DNA from: Paenibacillus andongensis
GTDB taxonomy: Bacteria > Bacillota > Bacilli > Paenibacillales > NBRC-103111
Length of the DNA: 64,000 bases
Direction of reading: 5' to 3'
NCBI RefSeq assembly: GCF_025369935.1
Contig: NZ_CP104467.1
Location: 2,177,001-2,241,000, forward strand
Shown: positions 1 through 8,671 of the stretch, piece by piece
How positions within the stretch are numbered: position 1 is the stretch's first letter
Layout: every line of letters begins with the position of its first letter
Notes under the pieces: generated by a model
What the model was told of the DNA's origin: nothing
What the model saw: only the letters and a program-made list of their open reading frames with translations
Databases searched by the model: none
Position numbers and translations under genes: made by a program

Positions 1-1
1 T

Positions 2-3000
2 AACATTACCGGCGAAGGTAAAATCACAGAAGCAATCTTTCAGACGGACGGGGTAACGGTGAATGGCAAATTGATGGATCAAGGAACGTATAAATTGGAT
101 GGACCAGCTTCGCCGGTTCCGTCTTCAGCTGGCTCAGGGAATCCCGATTCGAGTCCTAGCACCAGTACCAGACCTGTTCCAAATCATAATCAACCGATCA
201 TCTCCACTGACAAGTTTGACACTTCGGACGTCAATCTAGTCGATAAAGACGCCACTGCAAAAACCCGGTCCTTGTTCGCCTATTTGCAGGGACTGCGCGG
301 TAATAACATTCTATTGGGGCAGGAGCATGCCACTACGGAAGGGATCACAATTACGAAACGTGATGGAACCGAGTCCGATGTATACAATGCTGTCGGTGAT
401 TTTCCCGCATTATATGGCTGGGATACGCTAAGTCTTGAAGGAAAAGAGAAGCCCGGAGCAGCTTCAAATAACCGGGAGCAGAACCGGGATAACCTGATCG
501 ATGTGATGAAGAAGGCCTATGAACGGGATGGCGTTTTGACTTTAAGCGCTCACATGCCTAATTTCGTGACAGGAGGCAGTTTTAACGATACTGCTGGTTC
601 CGTGGTTGCTAATATATTGCCGGGAGGCAGCAAGCATGCGGAATTCAATGATTATCTGGATATGATCGCCGATTTTGCTAATCATCTCAAGGATGCCGAC
701 GGAAATTCCATCCCGGTCATTTTCCGGCCGTGGCATGAGAACAACGGAAGCTGGTTTTGGTGGGGCGCTGCCTTTACAACACCAAGCCAGTACAAAGAAA
801 TTTACCGCTATACGGTGGAATATCTCCGTGAGCAAAAAGGTGTTCGAAACTTTTTATACGCCTATTCGCCAAATGCTCACTTTAATGAAAATGCCGATAA
901 TTACATGAAGACATACCCTGGTGATGATTATGTCGATATCATGGGGTTTGATGCTTACGGTCCTTTAACAGATGCAAAGGAATGGATGGGGAAGGTACAG
1001 CAGGATGCCAAACTGATTTCCCAACTGGCGGATATCCACCACAAAGTCGCGGCTCTGACAGAATTCGGATATAACCCGAACGGCTTTAAATTCACGGGTA
1101 ATGTGAACAAACAGTTCTTTACCGATCTTCTTGGCGCCCTTAAATCAGATCCTGATGCCAAGAGAATGGCGTATATGCTGACATGGGCCCATTTTGAATT
1201 GGAGAAGCTGTACCTTCCAATCCGTAATTATCAGGGTCAGGACAGTGAACTTTTGGATGATTTTGTACTTTATTATAATGATCTCTACTCGGCCTTTAAT
1301 TCCCGCCTTCATGGTGTATATGATCTCAATGTTCAAGCGGTACAAAGCGAACAACCGTTCATGCATATTGTGTCTCCTACAGAGCTTGGGAAAGTAACGG
1401 CGGATAAAAGCACTATAAGGGCAAAGGTCCTTAATCAGACGGTGACCAAAGTGGTCTATTCAGTGTTAGATAACCCAACGGAATTTCCTATGCAGTTGGA
1501 GGCTAGCGGTTACTATACGGCTCACTGGACTCCTTCTAAGGTGGAACAGGTTGGTTCGAATGTAAGCTTTAAAGTCAAAGCTTATGCCATCGACGGATCC
1601 ATCATGGAGCAAACAGCAACGGCTAAAATAATGGAAGCTGTATTGGGCCAATATACATTTGACACAGGTATAGACGGCGTACAAAGTAATGGGGGATGGC
1701 AAGCGAACATCACTTCTTTGGAGCATGCCGTGGTCCAGGATAATGGGATGCTGAAGCTCAATGTGGAAATACCTGATTCCAGCCAGACCTGGCAGGAGTT
1801 AAAGTTGGAGTTCCCTAATGTAACCGGGCAGGTCTATCTTCCTGATGTAAATAAATTAAAGGTGGAGCTGATGATGCCTATTGCAGGCAATGCCGACGCC
1901 TCCATTCAAGCGGTTGTTATGCTGCCTCCGAACTGGAATGATAAATACGGAATGAACAAGACGACGAAGAAGCTATCAGCGCTAGGAACAAAGACGGTAA
2001 GTGATGTAGTTTACGGCATGTACTCAGCTGAAATTGATTTGGATAATCCTGCGGAATTGGCGAATGCAACCAGCTTGGCGCTCTCCATTGTGGGAAGCGG
2101 TATGAATTATTCCGGTCCGGTTTATGTAGACAATATCAAATTTATACATGCATACAAGGATCTCAACGATCCGTCCGTGGTCGACACGTTCGAAGGGTAT
2201 CAAGGCAACGATGGTTCCTTAGGAGAGAAGTACCAAGTGAGCTCAGGAGGAGATCCTGTCCAAATTTCTCTTGATTCGACGAATAAGGCTGCCGGCCAGT
2301 ACGGAGTGAAATACACCTATACACTGGGTAGCTCCGGATATGGAGGCATAACCAAAAACATTGGCGGTGTAGATTGGTCCGCCTTTAACAAGTTAAAGTT
2401 CTGGTTAAAGCCTGACGGCAGCGGACAGAAGTTGGTCATACAGATTAAGGCGGGCGGTATTTATTTTGAGGCTTATCCTTCGATTAGTAATACAACAGCA
2501 CGTTGGGTGGAGATTCCGTTTGGACAGTTTGCACCTGCTTCCTGGGAAAGCCACTCCGATGCGGTTTTGGATGTGAATAACCGAAAAACTGTACAAGAAT
2601 TCTCGATCTATGTAAATGCAGTGGATGGAGCTAAGCTTAGAAGCCAGCTATACTTTGACGATATCCACGTTATGCAAGACGGCAGCGGTGAAGGAAATAA
2701 TGGAGGTGGAGGTGGAGGCGGAAATACGCCTATTACTGCGGGTATCCTCTATGATTTCGAAAGTGACACGGAACTTTGGAGCCATTCGGAGGGTGTATCT
2801 GGAGTCGCAATCAGCGATGTAACGGCTGAACATGGGGCGAAATCTTTAAAAGTGGAAATTCCGTTGGGAACCGGCCCAAAATACGAGCTGTTCAAAAATG
2901 CTCCTATCAACATGAGCGAGTCCACTTCCATTAAAGCAAGAATGAAGGTTGTTTACGGCGGCACATCGAATGCAGGCAGCGGTGTTATCGGGAAATTATA

Positions 3001-3205
3001 TATGAAAACAGGAAGCGGTTGGAAGTGGTACGATTCCGGTGAAACAGTTTTGTCTGCAGATTCGTTTACAACCCTTACTTTGAACTTGGACGAAGCTTCC
3101 ATGGAGAGTCTGAATCTCGTTCAATCCGTTGGAGTGGAGCTATCTGCGCCCGAAGGCAGCAGCGGCACGGCAACAGTTTATGTTGATTATGTAACAGCAG
3201 AGTAA
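2..3205 (+). CDS. Secreted multimodular GH26 beta-mannanase (5' truncated by window edge)
   Basis: The reading frame is open from the first bases, so the gene starts upstream; the GTG at 59 is only the first internal start-like codon. Numbering from that GTG, a linker rich in Ser, Pro and Thr precedes a GH26 (beta/alpha)8 domain at about 50-430. The acid/base Glu is E227 in RPWHENNG followed by WFWWG, and the nucleophile Glu is E335 in LTEFG. Downstream lie an Ig-like segment (about 435-530), a beta-sandwich with mannan-binding CBM character (about 535-715), a CBM11-like beta-sandwich (about 720-885), a glycine-run linker, and a last sandwich starting YDFE (about 905-1048). That last module resembles the C-terminus of the GH26 at 5359-6888. 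GH26 enzymes with these motifs are mostly endo-beta-1,4-mannanases, so extracellular attack on beta-mannan is expected. The CBM family numbers are uncertain. The signal peptide must lie outside the window. Confidence 0.9.
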   Translation, partial: NITGEGKITEAIFQTDGVTVNGKLMDQGTYKLDGPASPVPSSAGSGNPDSSPSTSTRPVPNHNQPIISTDKFDTSDVNLVDKDATAKTRSLFAYLQGLRGNNILLGQEHATTEGITITKRDGTESDVYNAVGDFPALYGWDTLSLEGKEKPGAASNNREQNRDNLIDVMKKAYERDGVLTLSAHMPNFVTGGSFNDTAGSVVANILPGGSKHAEFNDYLDMIADFANHLKDADGNSIPVIFRPWHENNGSWFWWGAAFTTPSQYKEIYRYTVEYLREQKGVRNFLYAYSPNAHFNENADNYMKTYPGDDYVDIMGFDAYGPLTDAKEWMGKVQQDAKLISQLADIHHKVAALTEFGYNPNGFKFTGNVNKQFFTDLLGALKSDPDAKRMAYMLTWAHFELEKLYLPIRNYQGQDSELLDDFVLYYNDLYSAFNSRLHGVYDLNVQAVQSEQPFMHIVSPTELGKVTADKSTIRAKVLNQTVTKVVYSVLDNPTEFPMQLEASGYYTAHWTPSKVEQVGSNVSFKVKAYAIDGSIMEQTATAKIMEAVLGQYTFDTGIDGVQSNGGWQANITSLEHAVVQDNGMLKLNVEIPDSSQTWQELKLEFPNVTGQVYLPDVNKLKVELMMPIAGNADASIQAVVMLPPNWNDKYGMNKTTKKLSALGTKTVSDVVYGMYSAEIDLDNPAELANATSLALSIVGSGMNYSGPVYVDNIKFIHAYKDLNDPSVVDTFEGYQGNDGSLGEKYQVSSGGDPVQISLDSTNKAAGQYGVKYTYTLGSSGYGGITKNIGGVDWSAFNKLKFWLKPDGSGQKLVIQIKAGGIYFEAYPSISNTTARWVEIPFGQFAPASWESHSDAVLDVNNRKTVQEFSIYVNAVDGAKLRSQLYFDDIHVMQDGSGEGNNGGGGGGGNTPITAGILYDFESDTELWSHSEGVSGVAISDVTAEHGAKSLKVEIPLGTGPKYELFKNAPINMSESTSIKARMKVVYGGTSNAGSGVIGKLYMKTGSGWKWYDSGETVLSADSFTTLTLNLDEASMESLNLVQSVGVELSAPEGSSGTATVYVDYVTAE

Positions 3206-3260
3206 CATTCTGTCCCCCTCAGGCTATGAAATGAATTTTATAAATAATGGAGGTAGACAC

Positions 3261-4283
3261 ATGTCTAACCAAGCAAAAATCATCGGTCAATCACTGCCCA
3301 ATATACCATGGCAAAGCAAAACGGAGAATGATGCATCGATCATTTGGAGACATACAGGTAATCCGATTATCAACTGGAACCCAAGCCCCAAAACAGCTCG
3401 TATTTTTAACAGTGCTGTCATGCCATATGGGGATTCCTTTATCGGCGTATTTCGTGCAGATCACAAACATGGCAAGCCGCACCTTCATATGGGCCGCAGC
3501 AAGGACGGTCTGGCATGGGAGATCGATAACGAGGAAATCAAGTGGGTAGACGAAGCGGGATATCCTTATCAACCGGGATATGCCTACGACCCGCGGTTGG
3601 TCAGAATTGATGATGTCTATTACATCATTTTCTGCACCGATTTCGGTGGAGCGTCTCTAGGACTTGGAATGACCAAGGACTTTGTAAATTTTGTGCGTTT
3701 GGAAAATCCGTTCATTCCGTTTAACAGAAATGGGGTGTTGTTCCCTAAGAAGATTAACGATAAGTATGTCATGTTGAGCCGTCCAAGCGACAGCGGTCAT
3801 ACGCCGTTCGGTGACATTTTCGTGAGCGAAAGCCCTGACCTCGTGCATTGGGGCAAACACCGTCGCGTGATGGCGAAAGGCGGATCCGGTTGGTGGCAGG
3901 CTGTTAAGATCGGCGCAGGTCCTATTCCTATTGAAACAACGGAAGGGTGGCTGTTGTTCTACCATGGCGTATCTGGGACTTGTAATGGGTTCGTGTATAG
4001 TATAGGTGCCGCTTTACTTGACCTAGAGGATCCCTCTAAAGTCTTATATAGAACCCGTGATTATCTTTTGACGCCTGAGCTTCCATACGAAACTGTTGGG
4101 TTCGTCCCTAATGTTGCATTTCCTTGTGCGACATTACATGACGCGGAGACGGGCCGCATAGCCATTTATTATGGCGCAGCCGATACTTATGTAGCCGTGG
4201 CATATGCCCAATTGAATGAACTGTTGGATTATATGAAAACTAATTCCGAATTGGTGCCGGGAGACGACATTAGCTTTAAATAA
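3261..4283 (+). CDS. GH130 beta-1,4-mannooligosaccharide phosphorylase
   Basis: This 340-residue cytoplasmic protein lacks a signal peptide and has the five-bladed propeller pattern of GH130. The family's catalytic acid is D110 in the YDPR motif. The segment around NGVLFPKKIN and the later GWLLFYHGV are typical of the GH130_2/9 type, which phosphorolyses beta-1,4-mannooligosaccharides, or mannosyl-GlcNAc in some members, releasing alpha-mannose 1-phosphate. The ATG at 3261 is preceded by GGAGG at good spacing; an in-frame ATG at 3231 has no ribosome site and would add ten residues. It lies 55 bp after the GH26 gene and 41 bp before the CE7 esterase, so the three are probably cotranscribed. 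It complements the longer GH130_1 enzyme at 14515-15690, which should take mannosyl-glucose. Exact chain-length preference cannot be read from sequence. Confidence 0.88.
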   Translation: MSNQAKIIGQSLPNIPWQSKTENDASIIWRHTGNPIINWNPSPKTARIFNSAVMPYGDSFIGVFRADHKHGKPHLHMGRSKDGLAWEIDNEEIKWVDEAGYPYQPGYAYDPRLVRIDDVYYIIFCTDFGGASLGLGMTKDFVNFVRLENPFIPFNRNGVLFPKKINDKYVMLSRPSDSGHTPFGDIFVSESPDLVHWGKHRRVMAKGGSGWWQAVKIGAGPIPIETTEGWLLFYHGVSGTCNGFVYSIGAALLDLEDPSKVLYRTRDYLLTPELPYETVGFVPNVAFPCATLHDAETGRIAIYYGAADTYVAVAYAQLNELLDYMKTNSELVPGDDISFK

Positions 4284-4324
4284 GACTGTGGTAGAGCCGT
4301 GCAGAGTAGAAGAGGAGAAAAAAG

Positions 4325-5284
4325 ATGCCAGTTATAGACTTGCCGTTAGAACAGTTGTATGCGTACAAAGGACGCAATCCTAAACCGGAAGATTTTGATG
4401 CCTATTGGGAGAGAGCCTTAGCCGAGATGAGAGCGGTAGATCCTCAAGTGGAGATTATACCAAGTGAATTCAAAGTACCCTTTGCAGAATGCTTCCATTT
4501 ATATTTTACCGGGGTTCGCGGGGCGAGAATCCACGTAAAATACGTTCGACCAAAGCATACAGTTGGCAAACATCCGGCGCTTCTTCAGTTCCATGGCTAT
4601 GCTTACAACAGTGGAGATTGGAACGATAAGCTGCTCTATGCAGCCCTTGGTTTTTCCGTATTCTCCTTGGACGCCCGTGGTCAAGGCGGCCTTTCTGAAG
4701 ATCCGGGAGGCGTAAAGGGGACGACCTTAAATGGCCATATTGTCCGTGGTCTGGACGATCACCCGGATCATATGCTGTTCCGCCACATTTTTCTGGATAC
4801 AGCCCAATTAGCCGGTATTGTTATGGGAATGCCGGAGGTAGACCCGGACCAGGTGGGAGCCACGGGCTGGTCCCAAGGCGGAGCCCTCACGCTAGCATGT
4901 GCTGCACTTGAGCCAAGAATCCGAAGATTGGCTCCGGTATACCCGTTCTTAAGCGATTATCAGCGAGTGTGGGAAATGGATTTGGCGAAGGATGCCTACG
5001 CGGAATTAAAATCATATTTCCGATTTTTCGACCCTCGTCACAAGCGGGAAAAAGAAGTGTTTACCAAGCTTGGATATATTGATCTGCAACATCTGATGGA
5101 CAGGATTCAAGGCGAGGTTCTTATGGCAACTGGACTGATGGATACGATATGTCCTCCATCAAGCCAATTTGCCCTTTATAATAAAATCAATTCGGTCAAA
5201 CAGATAGAGATTTATCCGGATTACGGACATGAGCATTTGCCTGAGTTCCATGACCTGGCTCTTCAGTTTTTGATGAAGCTGTAA
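4325..5284 (+). CDS. CE7 acetyl esterase (acetyl xylan esterase / cephalosporin C deacetylase family)
   Basis: The 319 residues match the usual length of the CE7 family, and the N-terminus has the family's PLEQLYAYKG...NPKPEDFDAYW layout. All three family signatures are present: RGQGG (119-122 region), the nucleophile elbow GWSQGG with S183, and GHE with H302; D273 completes the triad. CE7 enzymes remove acetyl groups from short sugars and other small esters and usually act in the cytoplasm as hexamers; no signal peptide is seen here. In a mannan locus the likely substrates are acetylated mannooligosaccharides brought in by the transporter. The ATG follows a clear AGGAG at 4313-4317. The gene ends just before a strong bidirectional terminator shared with the convergent GH26 gene. 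Confidence 0.93.
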   Translation: MPVIDLPLEQLYAYKGRNPKPEDFDAYWERALAEMRAVDPQVEIIPSEFKVPFAECFHLYFTGVRGARIHVKYVRPKHTVGKHPALLQFHGYAYNSGDWNDKLLYAALGFSVFSLDARGQGGLSEDPGGVKGTTLNGHIVRGLDDHPDHMLFRHIFLDTAQLAGIVMGMPEVDPDQVGATGWSQGGALTLACAALEPRIRRLAPVYPFLSDYQRVWEMDLAKDAYAELKSYFRFFDPRHKREKEVFTKLGYIDLQHLMDRIQGEVLMATGLMDTICPPSSQFALYNKINSVKQIEIYPDYGHEHLPEFHDLALQFLMKL

Positions 5285-5308
5285 GCAGGGAATTCTTCTT
5301 AAAGAATC

Positions 5309-5350
5309 AAACAACCCCATCTGCTTGATAAGCGGATGGGGTTGTTTTGT
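5309..5350. terminator. Bidirectional rho-independent terminator
   Basis: Two 18-nt arms (5309-5326 and 5330-5347) pair with a single G-U wobble around a 3-nt loop, and T-rich sequence follows. It lies between the convergent CE7 gene (+) and GH26 gene (-), and A-rich flanks on the left let it serve the minus strand as well. Confidence 0.9.
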
Positions 5351-5358
5351 AATTGTTC

Positions 5359-6888
5359 TTATTCGAGTGTTATTTGATCTACGTAAACGGCCGTGGAGCC
5401 GCTCCCATTGGATGCGCCGGTAAACTCGATACCGATTTCCCTAACATCCGTTAAATGGGTGACGGAGGATAGTGGAAGGGATAAGGTGGTGACCGAACTG
5501 CTGTTAATTGAAATCGTTCCTCCATCTACCCAGGTATAGGTGCTACCGGTTTTAACGTATAGCTTACCCGTCATGCCAGAACCGATCGTACCCCAGGAAG
5601 CGTGGGACACACGGGCTTTTAAGGTAGTATACCCTCCGCTTAAATTATGGGTTGCCGCTCTGTTCAATGTATATTTTTTGCTGGAGGCCGACAAATTAAC
5701 ATCTGCTTTTAAGGAATAGCTTCCGCTCGTTTTCCAGTCCGTTACCGACCAAGGTCCACCTGTAAGATTAGTACCTGTCCATGATTCGGCGGTTCCTTCA
5801 AAATTGTAAAGCACTTTTGGCGTTACTGTAGATCCCGAACCCGATTCTGTCAGGGAGCTGAGGTTGATTTCTCCTCGGTTGACAACCCATGCATCATTCA
5901 TCAGATTGCTGCCATTCACATTGCGATGCGGAGACCAATCGTCATTCCATGCATAAAAATAGACCGCCTTTGGGAACTTGTTCTTGATCGCACTCATCCA
6001 TTTCGTATAGTCGAAAGTTCCAAGGGTATCTGGTCCTATTTCAGCTAAAGCAAACGGTTTGCCTAACGCAGTCAGCTCATCGTAACCTGTTACATTGACT
6101 TCCGGATTATCGTCGTAAGCGTCCAAACCGACAATATCTACATAGTTGCTGCCAGGATAATAGGAGGTGCGGTTACCTCTGCTGAAATCGGGAGCATAAA
6201 CCCAGATCAGATTGTTGAGACCTTTGGTGTTCTTAAAGTAATTATACATATCGATCCAGACATTCTTGAAGGTGGTGGCGTCTTGATTTCCCCACCAGAA
6301 CCAGTCGCCGTTCATCTCATGAAGAGGCCTCCACAAAACGATCACACCGGCGTTTTGTAAATCAGCTAATCCTGCGGCGACTTTATCCAAATAGGTTCTC
6401 CAGCGCTTCCCGGTATCCGTCGTAGGATTCAACAGATCGCTGAAATTGGTCAGTTTTGTATTTAATCCTCCACCATTTGCAGCTCCCGGTGTTGGAAAAT
6501 GAGTATTCAGTGTGATTAAACCTCCATTACTCCAGTATGTCTTCAGCGTGGAATTGCAGGAATAATCGATTAATGTGGTGGGATCGCTTGCCGTCGCCCA
6601 CCCGGATCCGTAATCACAGCCGAATATAGCAGGATACTGACCAGTCGCGCTTTTTAGCTCTTCTAGCTGGGTGGTGGAAAAGCCGCTATTGCTGTACCCG
6701 CCAAAATAACCGGAAGCAATTTTGTCTGTTGTTCGGTTTGGCAAATGTGCCAACCAGTTGTAAACTTCCTTGGTTTTCGGGTTTGCTGAACTGTTGGAGG
6801 TGCTTACAGTGTGTGCGGAAACTATACTGCTAGAGAGAAGTGCGAAACACATTGAAAGCAGTAGAACATAAGTAATACGTTGCTTCAT
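5359..6888 (-). CDS. Secreted GH26 endo-beta-1,4-mannanase with C-terminal carbohydrate-binding module
   Basis: This 509-residue protein begins with a signal peptide (positive start, hydrophobic core about 6-22, likely cleavage after VSA near residue 25). The GH26 domain spans about 35-340; the acid/base is E191 in RPLHEMNG followed by WFWWG, and the nucleophile is E283 in LAEIGPD. After a short Ser/Gly/Thr linker, residues about 358-509 form a beta-sandwich that starts YNFEGTAESW. It resembles the terminal module of the multimodular GH26 at the left edge, with shared features such as GKLYVKTGS and a final TAVYVD strand. The simpler architecture suggests a freely diffusing endomannanase. The start has an AGGAGTGATAT ribosome site. 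A cre-like box overlaps the presumed promoter, so glucose repression by CcpA is likely. Confidence 0.93.
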   Translation of the reverse strand: MKQRITYVLLLSMCFALLSSSIVSAHTVSTSNSSANPKTKEVYNWLAHLPNRTTDKIASGYFGGYSNSGFSTTQLEELKSATGQYPAIFGCDYGSGWATASDPTTLIDYSCNSTLKTYWSNGGLITLNTHFPTPGAANGGGLNTKLTNFSDLLNPTTDTGKRWRTYLDKVAAGLADLQNAGVIVLWRPLHEMNGDWFWWGNQDATTFKNVWIDMYNYFKNTKGLNNLIWVYAPDFSRGNRTSYYPGSNYVDIVGLDAYDDNPEVNVTGYDELTALGKPFALAEIGPDTLGTFDYTKWMSAIKNKFPKAVYFYAWNDDWSPHRNVNGSNLMNDAWVVNRGEINLSSLTESGSGSTVTPKVLYNFEGTAESWTGTNLTGGPWSVTDWKTSGSYSLKADVNLSASSKKYTLNRAATHNLSGGYTTLKARVSHASWGTIGSGMTGKLYVKTGSTYTWVDGGTISINSSSVTTLSLPLSSVTHLTDVREIGIEFTGASNGSGSTAVYVDQITLE

Positions 6889-6947
6889 TATATCACTCCT
6901 ATAACTCGAAATAGGTAATGTGCGGCCGCAAGCATTACTCGATTAGG

Positions 6948-6976
6948 ATCATAACATAAAAATGAAAGCGGTTTAA
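6948..6976 (-). promoter_or_regulatory. Promoter with overlapping cre box for the GH26 gene
   Basis: On the minus strand a TATGAT -10 (6948-6953) lies 17 bp from a weak TTAAAC -35 (6971-6976). The + strand sequence at 6962-6976, ATGAAAGCGGTTTAA, matches the Gram-positive cre consensus WTGNAANCGNWNNCW at all but one position and covers the -35 and spacer. CcpA bound here would block polymerase. The rest of the 356-bp gap between the two divergent genes (6889-7244) contains only the second promoter and cre described next. Confidence 0.6.
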
Positions 6977-7191
6977 AGGTGTTGAATTGTCATTTTGCAG
7001 GATGTGCAGCTAAATTTTGAAATAACATTTGAGGACTATTTTTAACAACAGAACCCCTATCTCCACGGTTGTATTATTGGTAAAATAGTAGGCTATCTTT
7101 TATGCTCAGAAAAATGAAATCACAAACAAATAGAACAATTGAAGACTATAAATCACAACATAGACTCCTGTTTTAGACATAGACGCAGGTC

Positions 7192-7217
7192 TATAATATG
7201 AAATGTAAGCGGAACCA
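7192..7217 (+). promoter_or_regulatory. -10 box and perfect cre site upstream of the mannooligosaccharide importer
   Basis: A TATAAT -10 hexamer (7192-7197) is followed six bases later by ATGTAAGCGGAACCA (7203-7217), which fits the cre consensus WTGNAANCGNWNNCW at every fixed position. No good -35 is visible, which suggests an activator-dependent promoter, possibly served by the AraC-type regulator encoded downstream. A cre placed at the start of the transcript usually gives CcpA repression by blocking initiation or elongation. Confidence 0.65.
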
Positions 7218-7244
7218 AAAACATGTGAGAGGGGTAGTAAAGAG

Positions 7245-8546
7245 ATGAAAAAAATCTTAACTGTAGCGTTTGCCACGACTATGTCCTTATCTTTTCTAGC
7301 TGCGTGCGGAAACGAAGGGGGAAGCGGCACAGCTTCCGAAACCAAGAAGCCAGTGACAACAGAAACGGCAAAATCGACCACTAACCCGAAGGATAACATT
7401 AAAGGGAAAGTGACATTCTTAACAAACAGGACGGATATGATTGATAAGGAGTATAAAGACTACGCGAAACGCTTTAAAGAGAAGTATCCGAACGCCGACA
7501 TTGAATTCGAAGCAATACGGGATTATGACAAAAATGTTAAAGTACGAATCTCTACTGGTGATTACCCGGACATCGTGCTGATTCCAACGATCCCGAACGC
7601 TGATTTGCCGAAATATTTTGCGCCTTTGGATGATATGGGTTTGAACGATAAAATCTACTTCAAAGACTTCAAAGCCACCGGCGGCAAGTTGTTCGGTATT
7701 GCTCAAGGCACCAATACTTCCGGTATCGTATACAACAAGAAAGCTTTTGCGGACGCGGGCATTACGGCCATACCGAAAACGCTGGATGAGTTCTATGCTG
7801 CCAGTGAAAAGCTGAAAGCGAAGGGCATTGTACCGCTAGCCTCCAATTTTAAGGATAAATGGCCTCTCGGTTCCTGGGTGTGGGATTTGCCGACATTGAT
7901 CGCGGGTAATGCAGCACTTGGCAACGATCGAGTTAAAAGCGATACGCCATACACCTTGGACGGTCCGTACGGCAAGTCCATGGGCATCTTGAAAACCATG
8001 CATCAGAAGGGCTATCTGGAACCTGATATTAACTCCACCAATTGGGAACAGTCCAAAAAAGATGTTGCATCCGGTAAATTTGCGATGTATTACCTAGGGA
8101 ACTGGGTGATTAATCAAATCATTGAAAACGGTGCTAAATCAGAAGATATCGGCTTCTTCCCGATGCCTTTTGATAATTCGGGCAAGCAGATGGCTCCATT
8201 GTCTCCAGACTGGTTCTACGGCATCAATAAGAACAGTAAAAACCTAGAAACTGCAAAGGCGTTTTTGAACTGGCTTATTGTAGACTCTGGCTATGATAAT
8301 TTTTCAGGATTCATTCCAGTCCTTAAAGACAAGCAGCCGGAGTTGAAACAGTTGGCTGAATTCAAGAGTTATAACCCGACATTCCTCGAAGGTGTAGCGG
8401 ACAGTGATCAAGCAACAGCAACTCAGAACAAAGCGCAAATCGAGCCGCAGGCCATCGTTCAGGATTTTGTTCTTGGCGACAGCAAAGCCATCTTTGATAA
8501 ATATAACAAGCAGTGGGCAGACGCCAAAAAATCGCTGGGTTATTAA
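7245..8546 (+). CDS. ABC importer solute-binding lipoprotein (CUT1 type, probably mannooligosaccharide)
   Basis: This 433-residue protein has a lipoprotein signal peptide with the lipobox LAAC, so C21 would be lipidated and the protein tethered outside the membrane. The rest is a family-1 type extracellular solute-binding protein: an early strand with TNRTDMIDK, a mid-protein hinge region containing GIVYNKKAF, and C-terminal helices. It is followed by two permease genes and forms the binding component of a sugar importer with no cognate ATPase in the window. Position inside the mannan locus makes mannooligosaccharides the likely ligand. It is clearly paralogous to the binding protein at 11365-12645, sharing TNRTDMIDK, RDYDKN and the NGAKSEDIGFFP segment. 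Expression should be catabolite-repressed through the cre at 7203-7217. Confidence 0.93.
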   Translation: MKKILTVAFATTMSLSFLAACGNEGGSGTASETKKPVTTETAKSTTNPKDNIKGKVTFLTNRTDMIDKEYKDYAKRFKEKYPNADIEFEAIRDYDKNVKVRISTGDYPDIVLIPTIPNADLPKYFAPLDDMGLNDKIYFKDFKATGGKLFGIAQGTNTSGIVYNKKAFADAGITAIPKTLDEFYAASEKLKAKGIVPLASNFKDKWPLGSWVWDLPTLIAGNAALGNDRVKSDTPYTLDGPYGKSMGILKTMHQKGYLEPDINSTNWEQSKKDVASGKFAMYYLGNWVINQIIENGAKSEDIGFFPMPFDNSGKQMAPLSPDWFYGINKNSKNLETAKAFLNWLIVDSGYDNFSGFIPVLKDKQPELKQLAEFKSYNPTFLEGVADSDQATATQNKAQIEPQAIVQDFVLGDSKAIFDKYNKQWADAKKSLGY

Positions 8547-8585
8547 TTCTAAGAAGAAAGTTTAGAGAAAAATAATAGGCTGAAA

Positions 8586-8632
8586 AAAGCAAAATGGATT
8601 ATCTCAGACTTTATGGTAATCCATTTTGCTTT
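8586..8632 (+). promoter_or_regulatory. Intercistronic hairpin between binding protein and permease genes
   Basis: Two perfect 16-nt complementary arms (8586-8601 and 8617-8632) enclose a 15-nt loop. There is no long T-tract, so it probably acts as a partial terminator or as a 3' stabiliser giving more binding protein than permease. It also argues against translation starting at the in-frame ATG at 8594, which lies within the stem. Confidence 0.7.
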
Positions 8633-8671
8633 CTAAATGAAGCCGTTCGGAGGAAGGAAGGGAAGCTTTAT

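Noticed and set aside
3231-3260. Upstream in-frame start extending the GH130 gene by ten codons
   Set aside because: No ribosome site before 3231, whereas GGAGG correctly precedes ATG 3261.
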